Positions 7,438 to 17,226 are shown, numbered from the stretch's first letter. The stretch is 41,518 bases of DNA from Cellvibrio sp. OA-2007 (GCF_000953825.1 NZ_BBUL01000075.1:1-41518); one strand, 5' to 3'. Made by a program: numbers and translations. The notes: generated from the letters alone by a model not told the origin.

Positions 7438-9074
7438 TGATTTGGCAATGAAAAAGCCTCGATAAACTTATTGCGTAATTTATCCATGCGCCACACCGGC
7501 GCATCGACAGAGGGCACCATGCCCGCTGTCCAATCCCACTGTTCTATTGCTTTTATTACCTGTGGGTCACGCGCGATTATATGAATGGGTACATCCATGC
7601 TACCGGGTTTAGTGCGATCTGTTTCACCGGTAACAATCGGCGCGGGTTGATGATCGCCCAATACCAATACCACTAAATCATCATCACCGTAATTCACAAT
7701 ATAAGACGCAATAGTTTGCAGTGCATATTCGATTGACAACCGGAATTGCAAACGAATGCGCGCATTATTTTTCCAGACTTCTTCCGGGCTATCGCCACTG
7801 CCTGCTTGCGTATTAAACACAGTGCCATCACCCACCGCATTCCAGTCAATTAATTCAGGAATTGGCGTCCAGGGGGCGTGGGAAGAAATTAATGCAATTT
7901 CAGCCATCACTGGAATTGAGGATTTTTCCGCAAGTTCACGTTTATGAAAAGCAGACAAAGTGTATTGATCCGGCATAGTCACCCAATTAAAGGGCTTGCC
8001 TTGGTAACCGAGATTGCGCGAGTGGTAGATATGATCGTAGCCGTAATAATTTCCCTCTGGCCAATCCATAGTGATCGCGGGCATAACCGCCACTGTGCGC
8101 CAGCCTGCTTGATTAAACAGGCGGTTCAACGTGGGCTGTTTGCTCATCATCAAACTGTTGTAAGTGATTTGATTGTCAATCCACACACCTGACAAAGCCG
8201 TGCCATGGGCGAGCCAACTTAAACCACCCACGGTGGGGGAGGTTAAAAAGCCGCTGCGCATTGCAAAACCTTGCGCCTCCAGCTCAGTGGAAACTTGCTC
8301 TAGCAGCGGGCGCACATGGGGTGAAAATTCCGGATTATCCAGCACTGTGCGACCATAGGATTCCACAAATATCACCAGTACATTTTTACCTTGCAAACGG
8401 GAAAATAACGCGCGGTATTGATCAACGAATTTTTCGCTTTTATCTAATTGCGCATTGAAGGTTTTGAGGTCGGCAAGCGTCGCAACAACGGCGCGCGCGT
8501 GGTTGGATAAATGCTGATAGAACTGCATGGATGCTTTTATTGAACCGCCAAAAAACAAGGCAAACCAAAACGCCGCACCAACAAATAATCCAGCTATTAA
8601 CACCAATGGTGCGCGCTGCTCAGCTTTGCGCAACAAATGCTGCACGCGCCCCAAGACCCAAAACGCCGCCAGGGTGATGCTCAACACCAACAATATTAAT
8701 AATGCGGCCACCACTAACGCGCCCACTTTACCAATCGCACCGTTGAGCAAGTTCATACCATTAGCAAACAAATAGCCATCAAACACCGGATTAAATGGCC
8801 GCGCAAATACGTTAAACGTTGCCATATCGGCACACTTAAAAATAATTCCCAGGGCTAAAAACCCGGCCATTATCCAGCGCAGAATCAAACCCACACGCCC
8901 GCGCAACAGCAGGAGCACACTGAGCACTAGAATCTCTACAGGAAAAAAATAAAAGGATGAAATGCCCAGCGCATCAATGCGATTGGGAACGAGCAACGCA
9001 ACCATTAACAAGGCAAGCGCAAAACAATGCAGACCAAACGACAAATAGGCGGGAGAAGAGCTCGTTTTATTCAT
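7434..9074 (-). CDS. LtaS/sulfatase-like membrane phosphotransferase (alkaline phosphatase superfamily)
   Basis: 546 residues. Residues 1-180 contain about five hydrophobic helices; the rest is an extracytoplasmic alkaline-phosphatase-superfamily domain. Metal-site signatures are LVIFVESYGR (E238), a probable nucleophile region SPTVGGLSWLAHGTALSG (T281 or S286) and VVLVLGDHQPAP (Asp-His pair). This is the arrangement of lipoteichoic acid synthase-like and phosphoethanolamine or phosphoglycerol transferases, which use phospholipid head groups as donors. In this cluster it could attach or remove a phospho-alcohol on a glycolipid made by the neighbouring enzymes. Convergent with the methyltransferase; the stop codons overlap. 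A sulfatase role is less likely since no C/S-x-P-x-R motif is seen. Confidence 0.8.
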   Translation of the reverse strand: MNKTSSSPAYLSFGLHCFALALLMVALLVPNRIDALGISSFYFFPVEILVLSVLLLLRGRVGLILRWIMAGFLALGIIFKCADMATFNVFARPFNPVFDGYLFANGMNLLNGAIGKVGALVVAALLILLVLSITLAAFWVLGRVQHLLRKAEQRAPLVLIAGLFVGAAFWFALFFGGSIKASMQFYQHLSNHARAVVATLADLKTFNAQLDKSEKFVDQYRALFSRLQGKNVLVIFVESYGRTVLDNPEFSPHVRPLLEQVSTELEAQGFAMRSGFLTSPTVGGLSWLAHGTALSGVWIDNQITYNSLMMSKQPTLNRLFNQAGWRTVAVMPAITMDWPEGNYYGYDHIYHSRNLGYQGKPFNWVTMPDQYTLSAFHKRELAEKSSIPVMAEIALISSHAPWTPIPELIDWNAVGDGTVFNTQAGSGDSPEEVWKNNARIRLQFRLSIEYALQTIASYIVNYGDDDLVVLVLGDHQPAPIVTGETDRTKPGSMDVPIHIIARDPQVIKAIEQWDWTAGMVPSVDAPVWRMDKLRNKFIEAFSLPNH

Positions 9075-9153
9075 GATATAAAGCTACGGCGACCTGAAAT
9101 TTCTAATTATCGCTCAAGCTTATCATGCCGGGATCATTCAGGGCGATGCGCAT

Positions 9154-9183
9154 AAAAAAACAAGGCGGTGGTTAGCCGCCTTG
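9154..9183 (-). terminator. Intrinsic terminator of the GH5 cellulase gene
   Basis: CAAGGCGG (9161-9168) pairs perfectly with CCGCCTTG (9176-9183). Read on the minus strand the hairpin is followed by TTTTTTTATG, a strong Rho-independent signal 35 bases after the GH5 stop codon. Confidence 0.9.
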
Positions 9184-9217
9184 TTGATCTTGCAGTTTTG
9201 TACCAGCCGTTTAGGGA

Positions 9218-11053
9218 TTAATCATCTGCCTTCACAATGGCTTGAATCAAGTTAGGGTAAAGCTGGGCACCCGAGGCGCGATCAAACAATGCCATGCCTC
9301 CGTTACCGCCGTAACCATTATCCCAATACACCGGTACCATGCCATGAGTGTAGGCAGATTTGGTGATGTATTCGTTCCAGTAGTTGCGATAGGTTTCGTG
9401 ATCTGCAACGTTGGTGCGTGAAACCACACCGTACTCGCCCAGAATGACCCCGATACCTTTATCCACAAAATTGATTTTCATTTTTTGAAATTGTGCATCG
9501 GTATAGGCTTCATTTGCCCAGGTTTCCGTCGCATTGGGATTAGTCGCATTTTTGCCCCACTGGGTAATATTGCTGCTGGTGTTCAAGGTGAAGTTGTAAG
9601 GATCGTAATAATGCACTTCCATCATTAGACGATTACTAACGGTATCGGTCGGGATTTTTGCAAAATTAACCGTGTGATCGATATTGGTATTGAAGCCTTG
9701 CACTACCAAATGACGAGTCGCATTTTTTCCACCGGTCGCACGCACCGCGGTAACAAAAGTTTGGTTGAAACTATTTTGCACTGTGTAGTATTCGGCAGTG
9801 GGTGTGCCGTAATCGCCATCAACCATCACTTCGTTAGTACCTGCAAAGAGCAAGCGATCATCGTAGTTGGCAAAACGCGTGGCGATCTGCGTCCACATAA
9901 TTTTCAAACGATTATTGACATAGGCTTGTTGCGCATAGGTGGGTTGCATCCAGCCATTATCCCAATGGATATTCATCACCACATACATATCCGCGTTTAG
10001 TGCGTAATTCACCACCTGCTCAACACGATCCATCCACGCGGTTTGAATCACAAAATTTTGCTCGTTTGAAAATTTACTCCATGCGACAGGCAAACGAATT
10101 GTTTTAAAACCTGCTGCTTTCACCGAGTTAATTAATTGCTGGGTAATTAAGGGATTACCCCAATTGGTTTCACCGCCGATTGCATCCAGCGAGTTACCCA
10201 CATTCCAACCAATACCCATCAACTTAGTCAGTTGTACGCTGGTTACACCAGCAGAACTTAACGATGAACTGCTCGAAGAGCGACTAGAAGAAATACTGGA
10301 GCGAATACTTGAGGAACTTAGCGAAGAGCTGGATGAACTCGATTGCACACACGCGCCACCTGTTACACCAAACGGCGAAGGCTGGCTGGTACAGGTATTG
10401 CGGGAAATACAACTCTTATTGTTTTCATAGCCCCAGCCACTTTGCGTAGTCACGCACAAAGGATAAAGCGAGCCGTACCAGTTACATTGCTGTACGCCCG
10501 AACAAGCCGATGTTGATGAACTAACGGATGAGCGAAGGCTTGACGAAGACACACTACTCAATGACGAAGATACGCTACTCAATGAAGATGAGCGACTTGA
10601 CGGAATATTCGATGAAGAGCTGTATGCACTGGTTGAAGTAGAAGAAGCACTGTAACTATTCGTACAAATACTGCCGTACACAGTAGGCGCTTCAATCGCG
10701 CCATTGCCATTAACCTGCACACCGACTGAAATGGTTTGACCTGGCTGGATGTTAGCGTTCCAACTTAAATTGCTAGCAGTGTATGGGTTGCTGCCAGTAA
10801 CCGCTGCATTCCAACTGCCAGTCACACGATTATTGGCATAACTCCAATTCACACTCCAACCATTGATTACCGTAGACCTTATGTTGGTAATTTCTATGCT
10901 GGCCGTCGCACCACTTCCCCAGGAGTTATTCACTACATACTTACAGTTGGCGATGGGCGCTACAGAACTTAGCGCAAGCGAACCTTGCGCCGCGAACATA
11001 CCGGCACTCAACAGTGCGGCGGTCGCGAGTTTTTTAAGCTGCGAGATATTCAT
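9218..11053 (-). CDS. Secreted cellulase, CBM2-CBM10-GH5
   Basis: 611 residues. Signal peptide about 1-27; CBM2 36-130 with the conserved tryptophans (NGWSVNW, GSWNA, LSWNA) and flanking cysteines C37/C130; Ser-rich linker 134-182; CBM10 184-222 ([11 protein letters not shown]...[10 protein letters not shown]); a second poly-Ser linker; GH5 catalytic domain from about 272. The catalytic pair is E408 in GTNEV (acid/base) and E540 in LGEYG (nucleophile); the opening [14 protein letters not shown] with ETNWGNP is typical of subfamily GH5_4. It hydrolyses internal beta-1,4-glucan bonds outside the cell, the CBMs holding it on crystalline cellulose. AGGAG lies 9 bases before the ATG. Its own terminator follows. 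Divergent from the pectin methylesterase across 756 bases. Confidence 0.93.
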   Translation of the reverse strand: MNISQLKKLATAALLSAGMFAAQGSLALSSVAPIANCKYVVNNSWGSGATASIEITNIRSTVINGWSVNWSYANNRVTGSWNAAVTGSNPYTASNLSWNANIQPGQTISVGVQVNGNGAIEAPTVYGSICTNSYSASSTSTSAYSSSSNIPSSRSSSLSSVSSSLSSVSSSSLRSSVSSSTSACSGVQQCNWYGSLYPLCVTTQSGWGYENNKSCISRNTCTSQPSPFGVTGGACVQSSSSSSSLSSSSIRSSISSSRSSSSSSLSSAGVTSVQLTKLMGIGWNVGNSLDAIGGETNWGNPLITQQLINSVKAAGFKTIRLPVAWSKFSNEQNFVIQTAWMDRVEQVVNYALNADMYVVMNIHWDNGWMQPTYAQQAYVNNRLKIMWTQIATRFANYDDRLLFAGTNEVMVDGDYGTPTAEYYTVQNSFNQTFVTAVRATGGKNATRHLVVQGFNTNIDHTVNFAKIPTDTVSNRLMMEVHYYDPYNFTLNTSSNITQWGKNATNPNATETWANEAYTDAQFQKMKINFVDKGIGVILGEYGVVSRTNVADHETYRNYWNEYITKSAYTHGMVPVYWDNGYGGNGGMALFDRASGAQLYPNLIQAIVKADD

Positions 11054-11809
11054 CAGGGAGTGCTCCTGTTGTTATTGATTTTTAACCCGACGTAAGGACA
11101 CATCCTTTCGGCCGGGAGGATCTGCCGTGGACTAAATACAGCGGCGCTATACAGCATCTACGAGGGAAAATATCGAGAAAAAGCTTTGTTATCAAAATAG
11201 TCAGCAGGACTACATACTAACGACTAATGCGATAAATAAGACTTGAAATATCCGGTCTAATGGTGGCTTTTAGTGACAGAAAACTGAATATGTGACGGGA
11301 TTCACAAATAGAAATGTTTTTATATATGAAAAATTGAGATCACTATTCGGTTTTTCGGCCGTGAATGACATACAAAACAGCTTAATCATTTTTACTAATT
11401 GTTTTTTGTTTTTATATGAAAACAAAAAACATCTGTAAAGCAGCCCCGCTGTGAACAAATGTTTCAAAACAGGCTCCAGTCCACATTTTCATTACCGATG
11501 TTTATGTTTAAAAGCAAACCATATATGTATTATAAATCCGCAATATAGACATCAATAACTATATCCATAAAGGCAGAATTAAGGCCTACCTAGAACCAGC
11601 AACGAATCGGCAATAGCTTGGCAAATATCTCTGCACAAGCGTTTAAAACTACATAAAAAATAGCCAAAGCACTTTGTTGTTCGAACCTATACCGCAGTGA
11701 TATCCAATATCGGTATGTGATCGCCTACCCACCCTAGCCTCTTGGCCTTGGATTGGCTTGCCATGTTCGATAACGGTGCTTCCCAAAAACCACTAGATTC
11801 GGGAACTTT
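11054..11809. other. Long divergent regulatory region between GH5 cellulase and pectin methylesterase genes
   Basis: 756 bases, AT-rich, without a believable gene. It contains a 15-base motif shared with the leader of the gene at 16975 (TTATTGATTTTTAAC at 11072-11086), a perfect AT-rich inverted repeat at 11400-11431, and GATAT-cca-ATATC at 11699-11711. These are candidate operator sites only. The length is in keeping with complex substrate-dependent control of both secreted enzymes. Confidence 0.5.
11400..11431. repeat. Perfect 13-bp AT-rich inverted repeat
   Basis: TGTTTTTTGTTTT (11400-11412) is the exact reverse complement of AAAACAAAAAACA (11419-11431) across a 6-base spacer (TATATG). 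It may be a regulator site or a structured leader; it has too little GC for a normal terminator. Confidence 0.6.
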
Positions 11810-13678
11810 ATGAATTCGTCCACCACTACAAACCTACTTAAACTCTCAGTGCTCAGTGCTGGCATTATGCTGGCTGCTAGCCAACATGCCGGAGCAGCTT
11901 GCAGCTATACCGTCACAAACAATTGGGGCAACGGATTTACCGGTGAGATCAAGGTCACCAACAATACCGGCCAAACAGTCAACAACTGGTCGGTGTCATG
12001 GCGAGAACCCGGTGCGAGTGTGACTAACGCGTGGAATGCAACACTGAGCGGAGCTAATCCTTACACCGCGAGCGCTTTAGGTTGGAACGCGACACTGGCT
12101 CCCGGGGCATCGGCCAGTTTTGGTTTTCAAGCGAATGGCACCGCCAGTACACCAACAGTAAACGGCAGTTTGTGTGGTGTGGCAACCTCATCTACCGCGA
12201 CCACATCCAGCACTCAATCAAGCACTCCGGCTGTCAGTTCGAGTTCGAGTATAAAAAGCAGTGTTGCCGTTAGCTCCAGTAAAAGTTCTTCATCCGCTGC
12301 ATCCTCCATCCCTGCAGAAAGCAGCTGGATTTTTGAAGAAAGTGCGGTGGGATTTTGTAGCAACTCCGGGGTGATCGATACCAAACATTCTGGCTATACC
12401 GGCACTGGTTTTATCGATACAGAAAATGTTATTGGTGCATCTATCCTGTGGAGCATCAACGCTGCGAATAACGCGAGTTATAACATGCAAATTCGTTTCG
12501 GCAATGGTGGCAGTGCCGCGCGACGCGCAAGCCTTGAAGTTAATGATATTTCAATTAAAACGCTGGATTTCCCCACCAATAGCAATTGGACGCAATGGCA
12601 AACCGTTAATGTCAGCGTGCCATTTAAGGCAGGCGTCAACAGTGTAAAACTTGTTGCAGAAACGGCTGATGGTTTAGCTAATATCGATAGCATTAGCGTG
12701 ACAGGCAATGGCGTAACACCTGCCGCTTGCCCTACTGCACCAACAACACCAGCCGCGCAGGATTGCAACAGCGTTACATCGCAACCTATTTTGCAAGTCG
12801 CAGCAGATGGTTCGGCCACTTACAAAACTATCGCGGCGGCACTGAATACGATTTCGAGTAGTAACACTACACCTACGCAAATTCGCATTAAACCGGGCAC
12901 CTATCGCGAAAAATTATTGATCACCAAACCCTTGGTAACGTTTTGTGGACAAACCGGAAAAGAAGCATCGACAATTTTGACCTACAACGATGGTGCCAGC
13001 ACCTTGAAGGCCGACGGCACTGCAATTGGCACATCCGGCAGCGCGAGTGTAACGATCAAAACAAATGATATTTCCATGGAAAATATCACCATCGAAAATT
13101 CATTCGGTATTGGTTCACAGGCGGTTGCGTTATTGGCGCAAGGTCAGCGTTTGCAGTTCCGCAATTGTCGTTTGCTTGGCAATCAGGACACTCTCTATAC
13201 CCACAGCGGCACTCAGTATTATCGCAACTGCCATATTCAAGGCACTGTTGATTTTATCTTCGGCGCAGCAACTGCAGTTTTTGAAAACAATACCATTCAC
13301 AGTGTCGGTGGCGGCTCTGCTCTAACTGCGCCTAGCACAGAACAAACCGTGCCCTACGGGTTGGTTTTTCTCGGCGGCAAAGTCACTGCCACACCCAATG
13401 TCGCCAAAGGTTCAGTGGCGCTAGGCCGCAACTGGAGACCTTATGGCGCAGCCGCCTATATCCGCACTGAACTCGGCCAACATATTTCTGCTGTGGGCTG
13501 GGTAAAAATGAGCGAGAACACCTTGGATACTGCGCGCTTTTCTGAGTATTTAACTACCGGTGCGGGCGCCAATACTTCTGCTCGCGCACCGCAATCCAAA
13601 CAATTAACTGCAACACAAGCAGCGACTTATACCATCGGCAATATTTTTGGCAGCTGGCAACCCAGCTATAGCAAATAA
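11810..13678 (+). CDS. pme8A: Secreted pectin methylesterase, CBM2-CBM35-CE8
   Basis: 622 residues: signal peptide about 1-29 (cut before ACSYTV); CBM2 31-122; Ser-rich linker 125-170; CBM35-like beta-sandwich 172-300 (SGYTGTGFIDTEN, VKLVAETADGLANID); CE8 pectin methylesterase 318-622. Catalytic residues are present: D460 in GNQDTLY, D481 in GTVDFIFG, and R540/W542 in LGRNW. It removes methyl esters from homogalacturonan so that the pectate lyase encoded 52 bases downstream can act. The CBM2 targets cellulose; CBM35 modules of this sort in Cellvibrio are known to bind uronic acid or lyase products. Ribosome binding is weak (GGGA). Symbol follows the naming used in Cellvibrio japonicus for the family-8 esterase; assignment by architecture, not by alignment. 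Confidence 0.92.
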   Translation: MNSSTTTNLLKLSVLSAGIMLAASQHAGAACSYTVTNNWGNGFTGEIKVTNNTGQTVNNWSVSWREPGASVTNAWNATLSGANPYTASALGWNATLAPGASASFGFQANGTASTPTVNGSLCGVATSSTATTSSTQSSTPAVSSSSSIKSSVAVSSSKSSSSAASSIPAESSWIFEESAVGFCSNSGVIDTKHSGYTGTGFIDTENVIGASILWSINAANNASYNMQIRFGNGGSAARRASLEVNDISIKTLDFPTNSNWTQWQTVNVSVPFKAGVNSVKLVAETADGLANIDSISVTGNGVTPAACPTAPTTPAAQDCNSVTSQPILQVAADGSATYKTIAAALNTISSSNTTPTQIRIKPGTYREKLLITKPLVTFCGQTGKEASTILTYNDGASTLKADGTAIGTSGSASVTIKTNDISMENITIENSFGIGSQAVALLAQGQRLQFRNCRLLGNQDTLYTHSGTQYYRNCHIQGTVDFIFGAATAVFENNTIHSVGGGSALTAPSTEQTVPYGLVFLGGKVTATPNVAKGSVALGRNWRPYGAAAYIRTELGQHISAVGWVKMSENTLDTARFSEYLTTGAGANTSARAPQSKQLTATQAATYTIGNIFGSWQPSYSK

Positions 13679-13730
13679 AAAAAGATTCATCATCTAGTAC
13701 TGAAATATTAATAACCACTTTGGAAATATT

Positions 13731-15752
13731 ATGAAAAACTCAAACAAGATTTTTTTCACACCGTTCAAAACAACATTTGCAATAAGCGCTTTGGCGATGG
13801 CGATAGCCTCACCCACATGGGCAGCATGCAGCTATACAGTGACCAACAATTGGGGCTCAGGATTTACCGGGGAAATCAAAATAACTAACAACACCAATCA
13901 ATCAGTAAATGGTTGGTCGGTGTCATGGCAGGAGTCCGGTGCGAGTATTAGCAATACATGGAATGCAGCACTCACCGGCAGCAATCCTTACACTGCCAGT
14001 GCCTTGGGTTGGAATGCAACTCTGGCCCCCGGCGCATCGGCCAGTTTTGGTTTTCAAGCAAATGGCACAGCCAGTGCACCAAAGGTGAGTGGCAGTTTAT
14101 GTGGTGCAACCAGTTCATCGGCGCCCAGCAGTAAATCCAATTCAAGTGTGGTCAGCTCCAGTCTTGCAAGCTCAATTAAAGCGAGTGCACCAAGCAGTTC
14201 AAGCAGCAGCAAATCATCAAGTTCGATGGCGCTAACCAGCAGCTCCACATCAAGCAGTAGCTCGAGTACACCGGCAACCTCATCGTTCACAATTCAAGAA
14301 GAGCAAGCCGGTTTCTGCCGCGTAGATGGCATCGCCACCGAAAATACTAATGCCGGCTATACCGGCAATGGTTATACCAATACCAATAATTCACAGGGCA
14401 CTGCGATTGCGTGGGCAGTAAATGCAACAACCAGCAGCCGTCACACAGTGACCTTCCGCTATGCGAATGGCGGAACAACAAATCGCAATGGAGCACTCAT
14501 CATTAATGGCGGCAGCAACGGCAATTACACCGTACAACTGCCGACAACCGGTAGCTGGGCAACATGGCAAACCGTGAGTATCGAAATAGATTTGGTACAA
14601 GGTAACAATAGCGTGCAACTCACCGCGCTTACAGCCGATGGCCTGGCGAATATCGATTTTATAAAAATTGAAGGCGCGTCCACTAACGCGGGCAATTGTG
14701 GCGGCGTAAGCAGTAGCAGCGCAGCATCTTCCGTAAAATCCAGCTCCAGCGCAGCAAGCAGTTCCGTGCCAGCAACAGGCAACGGCACAATGCTTACCTT
14801 AGATGGCAATCCAGCCGCAAGCTGGCTCAACAAATCGCGCACTAAATGGAATACATCACGAGCAGATGTTGTACTTTCTTATCAACAATCTAATGGCGGC
14901 TGGCCAAAAAATCTCGACTATAACTCGGTGAGTACAGGCAACGGCGGCAGCGATAGCGGCACCATCGACAACGGCGCAACCATTACTGAAATGGTGTACC
15001 TCGCCGAAGTTTATAAAAATGGTGGCACCACCAAGTACCGCGATTCAGTGCGCAAAGCGGCCAACTTTTTAATCAATTCGCAATACAGCACCGGCGCGTT
15101 GCCGCAATTTTATCCACTGAAAGGCGGCTATGCCGATCATGCAACGTTTAATGATAACGGCATGGCGTATGCACTAACGGTACTGGATTTCGCAGCAAAC
15201 AAACGCGCACCGTTTGATACGGATGTATTTAGTGATGCAGACCGCGCAAAATTTAAAACTGCAGTAACCAAAGGCGTTGATTACATTTTAAAAGCGCAAT
15301 GGAAACAAAATGGAAAATTAACAGCCTGGTGCGCACAACATGGCGCGACTGATTATCTACCCAAAAAAGCGCGCGCTTATGAGTTGGAATCGCTCAGTGG
15401 TAGCGAGTCTGTTGGTGTGATTGCATTTTTGATGACTCAGCCGCAGACAGCACAAATCCAAACCGCCGTTAAAGCGGGTCTCAACTGGTTCAATAGCCCG
15501 AACACCTATTTGGAGGGCTACACTTACGACTCTTCCAAAGCATCCACGAATCCTATCGCCCCGAAAGCGGGCAGCAGAATGTGGTATCGCTTTTATGACT
15601 TAAATACCAATCGTGGTTTTTTCAGCGACCGCGATGGCAGCAAGTTTTATGACATCACATTGATGTCGGAAGAGCGCCGTACCGGTTATAGTTGGGGAGG
15701 TTCGTATGGTGAAAGTATTATTAGTTTTGCGCAAAAGGTTGGCTATCTATAA
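13731..15752 (+). CDS. pel10A: Secreted pectate lyase, CBM2-CBM35-PL10
   Basis: 673 residues: signal peptide about 1-31; CBM2 33-124; poly-Ser linker 127-185; CBM35 187-316; second Ser linker; PL10 catalytic domain from about 352. PL10 landmarks are SNGGWPKN (388-394), GTIDNGAT (410-416), ATFNDNGMAY (471-480), AWCAQH (532-537), KKARAYELESLSGSES (546-560) and RFYDLNTNRGFFSDRDG. The family cleaves de-esterified homogalacturonan by calcium-dependent beta-elimination. The CBM2-CBM35-PL10 order is that described for Pel10A of Cellvibrio japonicus. CBM2 and CBM35 are close relatives of those in the upstream methylesterase. A GGAAA sits 7 bases before the ATG. A strong hairpin ends the transcription unit. 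Confidence 0.93.
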   Translation: MKNSNKIFFTPFKTTFAISALAMAIASPTWAACSYTVTNNWGSGFTGEIKITNNTNQSVNGWSVSWQESGASISNTWNAALTGSNPYTASALGWNATLAPGASASFGFQANGTASAPKVSGSLCGATSSSAPSSKSNSSVVSSSLASSIKASAPSSSSSSKSSSSMALTSSSTSSSSSSTPATSSFTIQEEQAGFCRVDGIATENTNAGYTGNGYTNTNNSQGTAIAWAVNATTSSRHTVTFRYANGGTTNRNGALIINGGSNGNYTVQLPTTGSWATWQTVSIEIDLVQGNNSVQLTALTADGLANIDFIKIEGASTNAGNCGGVSSSSAASSVKSSSSAASSSVPATGNGTMLTLDGNPAASWLNKSRTKWNTSRADVVLSYQQSNGGWPKNLDYNSVSTGNGGSDSGTIDNGATITEMVYLAEVYKNGGTTKYRDSVRKAANFLINSQYSTGALPQFYPLKGGYADHATFNDNGMAYALTVLDFAANKRAPFDTDVFSDADRAKFKTAVTKGVDYILKAQWKQNGKLTAWCAQHGATDYLPKKARAYELESLSGSESVGVIAFLMTQPQTAQIQTAVKAGLNWFNSPNTYLEGYTYDSSKASTNPIAPKAGSRMWYRFYDLNTNRGFFSDRDGSKFYDITLMSEERRTGYSWGGSYGESIISFAQKVGYL

Positions 15753-15773
15753 TACTTTTCTATGACTGAAAAT

Positions 15774-15803
15774 ATTGCGCCCGGTGTTACAACCGGGCGC
15801 AAT
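15774..15803. terminator. Bidirectional terminator between pectate lyase and DUF4380 genes
   Basis: ATTGCGCCCGG (15774-15784) pairs perfectly with CCGGGCGCAAT (15793-15803) with an 8-base loop. It lies between converging genes; the minus-strand read has the better T-rich tract (ATTTTC). Confidence 0.85.
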
Positions 15804-15821
15804 AACAAGAGAAAAATATCA

Positions 15822-16862
15822 TTAATCAACTGCATTAATAACACCTAGCCCACGCAAAAATGCGCGTTGTGCTGCTGGAGTTTGCTCGCCACTATAGGGT
15901 AGAAGTGTCCAAGTTTCTGTGGCAGACATAGATTCGTCGGGCTTGAGTGTTTTGTAGGGCGCATGTACCTCCAGCTCTAACAATCCCTCATCTGGATTGG
16001 CATTTAAAAATTCTTGATAAAGTTCAATTTGCCCCTGCTCTGGATGAATCGCATTTTTCGGCTGCAGAGGAAATTGGATCAGCAATAATTGTTGGTCGCG
16101 AAATGCCGCTAACCAACCCTGCTCCGGCTGAATAAAAATTTTGCCTTTTCGCCCTTGGTGTGTAACAGGCGAAAAATTTTCCAACGCAAATAACCCCTCA
16201 CTGAAATTATGTTCCAGCTGCCCATAGGTTGCGTCGGTAAAATGCTCAACGCGCACATCATTCATGCTCGCCACCGGCACATATACATTTGTTGTATGCG
16301 GCACACGGGTGTTAAACCAAATATCCCACGCAACACTGGAATCGCGAATGTTTTGTGCGGTGACATCCACACGAATTTGGTTAGGTTTTCCATCTACCAA
16401 TGCAAACGTTTTTTGCATAGCTACGCCTGACACAGGGCTATTGGGGCTTTGCATAATCACGCGCTGTGGTGTTTTTTCCTGCAGCGTATTTTTCGCGAGA
16501 ATTAAAAAAGGATCTGGCGGCCACACCGCTTTTGCGGCTGCACGCGCTGGATTTACCAGCTGATGCACCCACCATTGGCTCTGCGGACCTACCCAGGTTT
16601 CGTGACCAAAATAAGCAATATTATTCGCATTTGGCGTCACAGCAGGATTAGGTTCGCTGACAACTGCAGCGCCCACACGCAAAAAATTGGGCTGATCAAC
16701 CAGACCAACCGATACAACACGGCCGCCAATATCCGGTGTAACTTCAACAGCAACCGTACCGTTGCTCAATGGAATGCGCGTAATTTCTGCTTGCGCAGAC
16801 AGCGCAGTAAATAAAGACATATACAAAAAAATCCTTACTAAAAAGATAGGAGGAATAGGCAT
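15822..16862 (-). CDS. Secreted DUF4380 family protein (galactose mutarotase-like fold)
   Basis: 346 residues from the ATG at 16862, which has an AGAG 7 bases upstream; an earlier TTG is less likely. An N-terminal hydrophobic signal (IFLVRIFLYMSLFTALSAQA) directs export. The mature protein is beta-rich with IGGRVVSVGL and NFLRV near the start and WDIWFNTRVPHTTNVYVP in the middle, the pattern of DUF4380 proteins, whose fold resembles aldose epimerases and the supersandwich domains of polysaccharide lyases. No enzyme activity is established for the family. Converging on the pectate lyase gene, it may bind or act on released oligosaccharides; that is inference from position. Confidence 0.75.
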   Translation of the reverse strand: MPIPPIFLVRIFLYMSLFTALSAQAEITRIPLSNGTVAVEVTPDIGGRVVSVGLVDQPNFLRVGAAVVSEPNPAVTPNANNIAYFGHETWVGPQSQWWVHQLVNPARAAAKAVWPPDPFLILAKNTLQEKTPQRVIMQSPNSPVSGVAMQKTFALVDGKPNQIRVDVTAQNIRDSSVAWDIWFNTRVPHTTNVYVPVASMNDVRVEHFTDATYGQLEHNFSEGLFALENFSPVTHQGRKGKIFIQPEQGWLAAFRDQQLLLIQFPLQPKNAIHPEQGQIELYQEFLNANPDEGLLELEVHAPYKTLKPDESMSATETWTLLPYSGEQTPAAQRAFLRGLGVINAVD

Positions 16863-16974
16863 GATTGATCTCTCACTCAATATTTTTTGTAGGTTTTTTT
16901 GCAGTGTGCGACAAAATCTACGCTGGATATTGTCTGCACTGAGTCGCTTTATATCGGGATTAAATTAGCTGATA

Positions 16975-17220
16975 TTAGAGCAGTGGCTTGGAACTCAGTA
17001 TTTGCAGTAATTGTTGCAGGTGCACGGAGGACTCATAACCTAATGGAGTGAGATAACCACCATCAACTTGAGTTGTTAACTGTTTTTCAAACAGGCGGCG
17101 GGTTGCGGCGATAATTTCACTCGAAGCATCTGAGTGAACCTTTAATCCGGACTGACTGGTACTGGTATCAAACATACGCAGCACTTGCATTTCGGCAACT
17201 AACTCTTGGGATATTGGCAT
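16975..17220 (-). CDS. TIGR02647-like small conserved protein
   Basis: 81 residues from the second ATG (17220). The first ATG (17226) is only a base or so from GGAG, whereas the second has GGAG at 7 bases, so the second is preferred. The sequence ELVAEMQVLRMFDTSTSQSG followed by KVHSDASSEIIAATRRLFEK and GGYLTPLG matches the pattern of the TIGR02647 family of short proteobacterial proteins with a winged-helix-like look. No function is known; a DNA-binding role is possible. It has no signal peptide and no partner gene, and it shares a 15-base leader motif with the GH5 cellulase gene. Confidence 0.75.
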   Translation of the reverse strand: MPISQELVAEMQVLRMFDTSTSQSGLKVHSDASSEIIAATRRLFEKQLTTQVDGGYLTPLGYESSVHLQQLLQILSSKPLL

Positions 17221-17226
17221 AGTCAT

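Noticed and set aside
11270-11467. 65-residue open frame in the GH5/pectin methylesterase divergent region
   Set aside because: AT-rich chance frame covering the inverted repeat; no ribosome binding site or recognisable family.
16863-16880. TTG start for the DUF4380 protein
   Set aside because: The ATG at 16862 has a better-spaced AGAG and starts a normal signal peptide.
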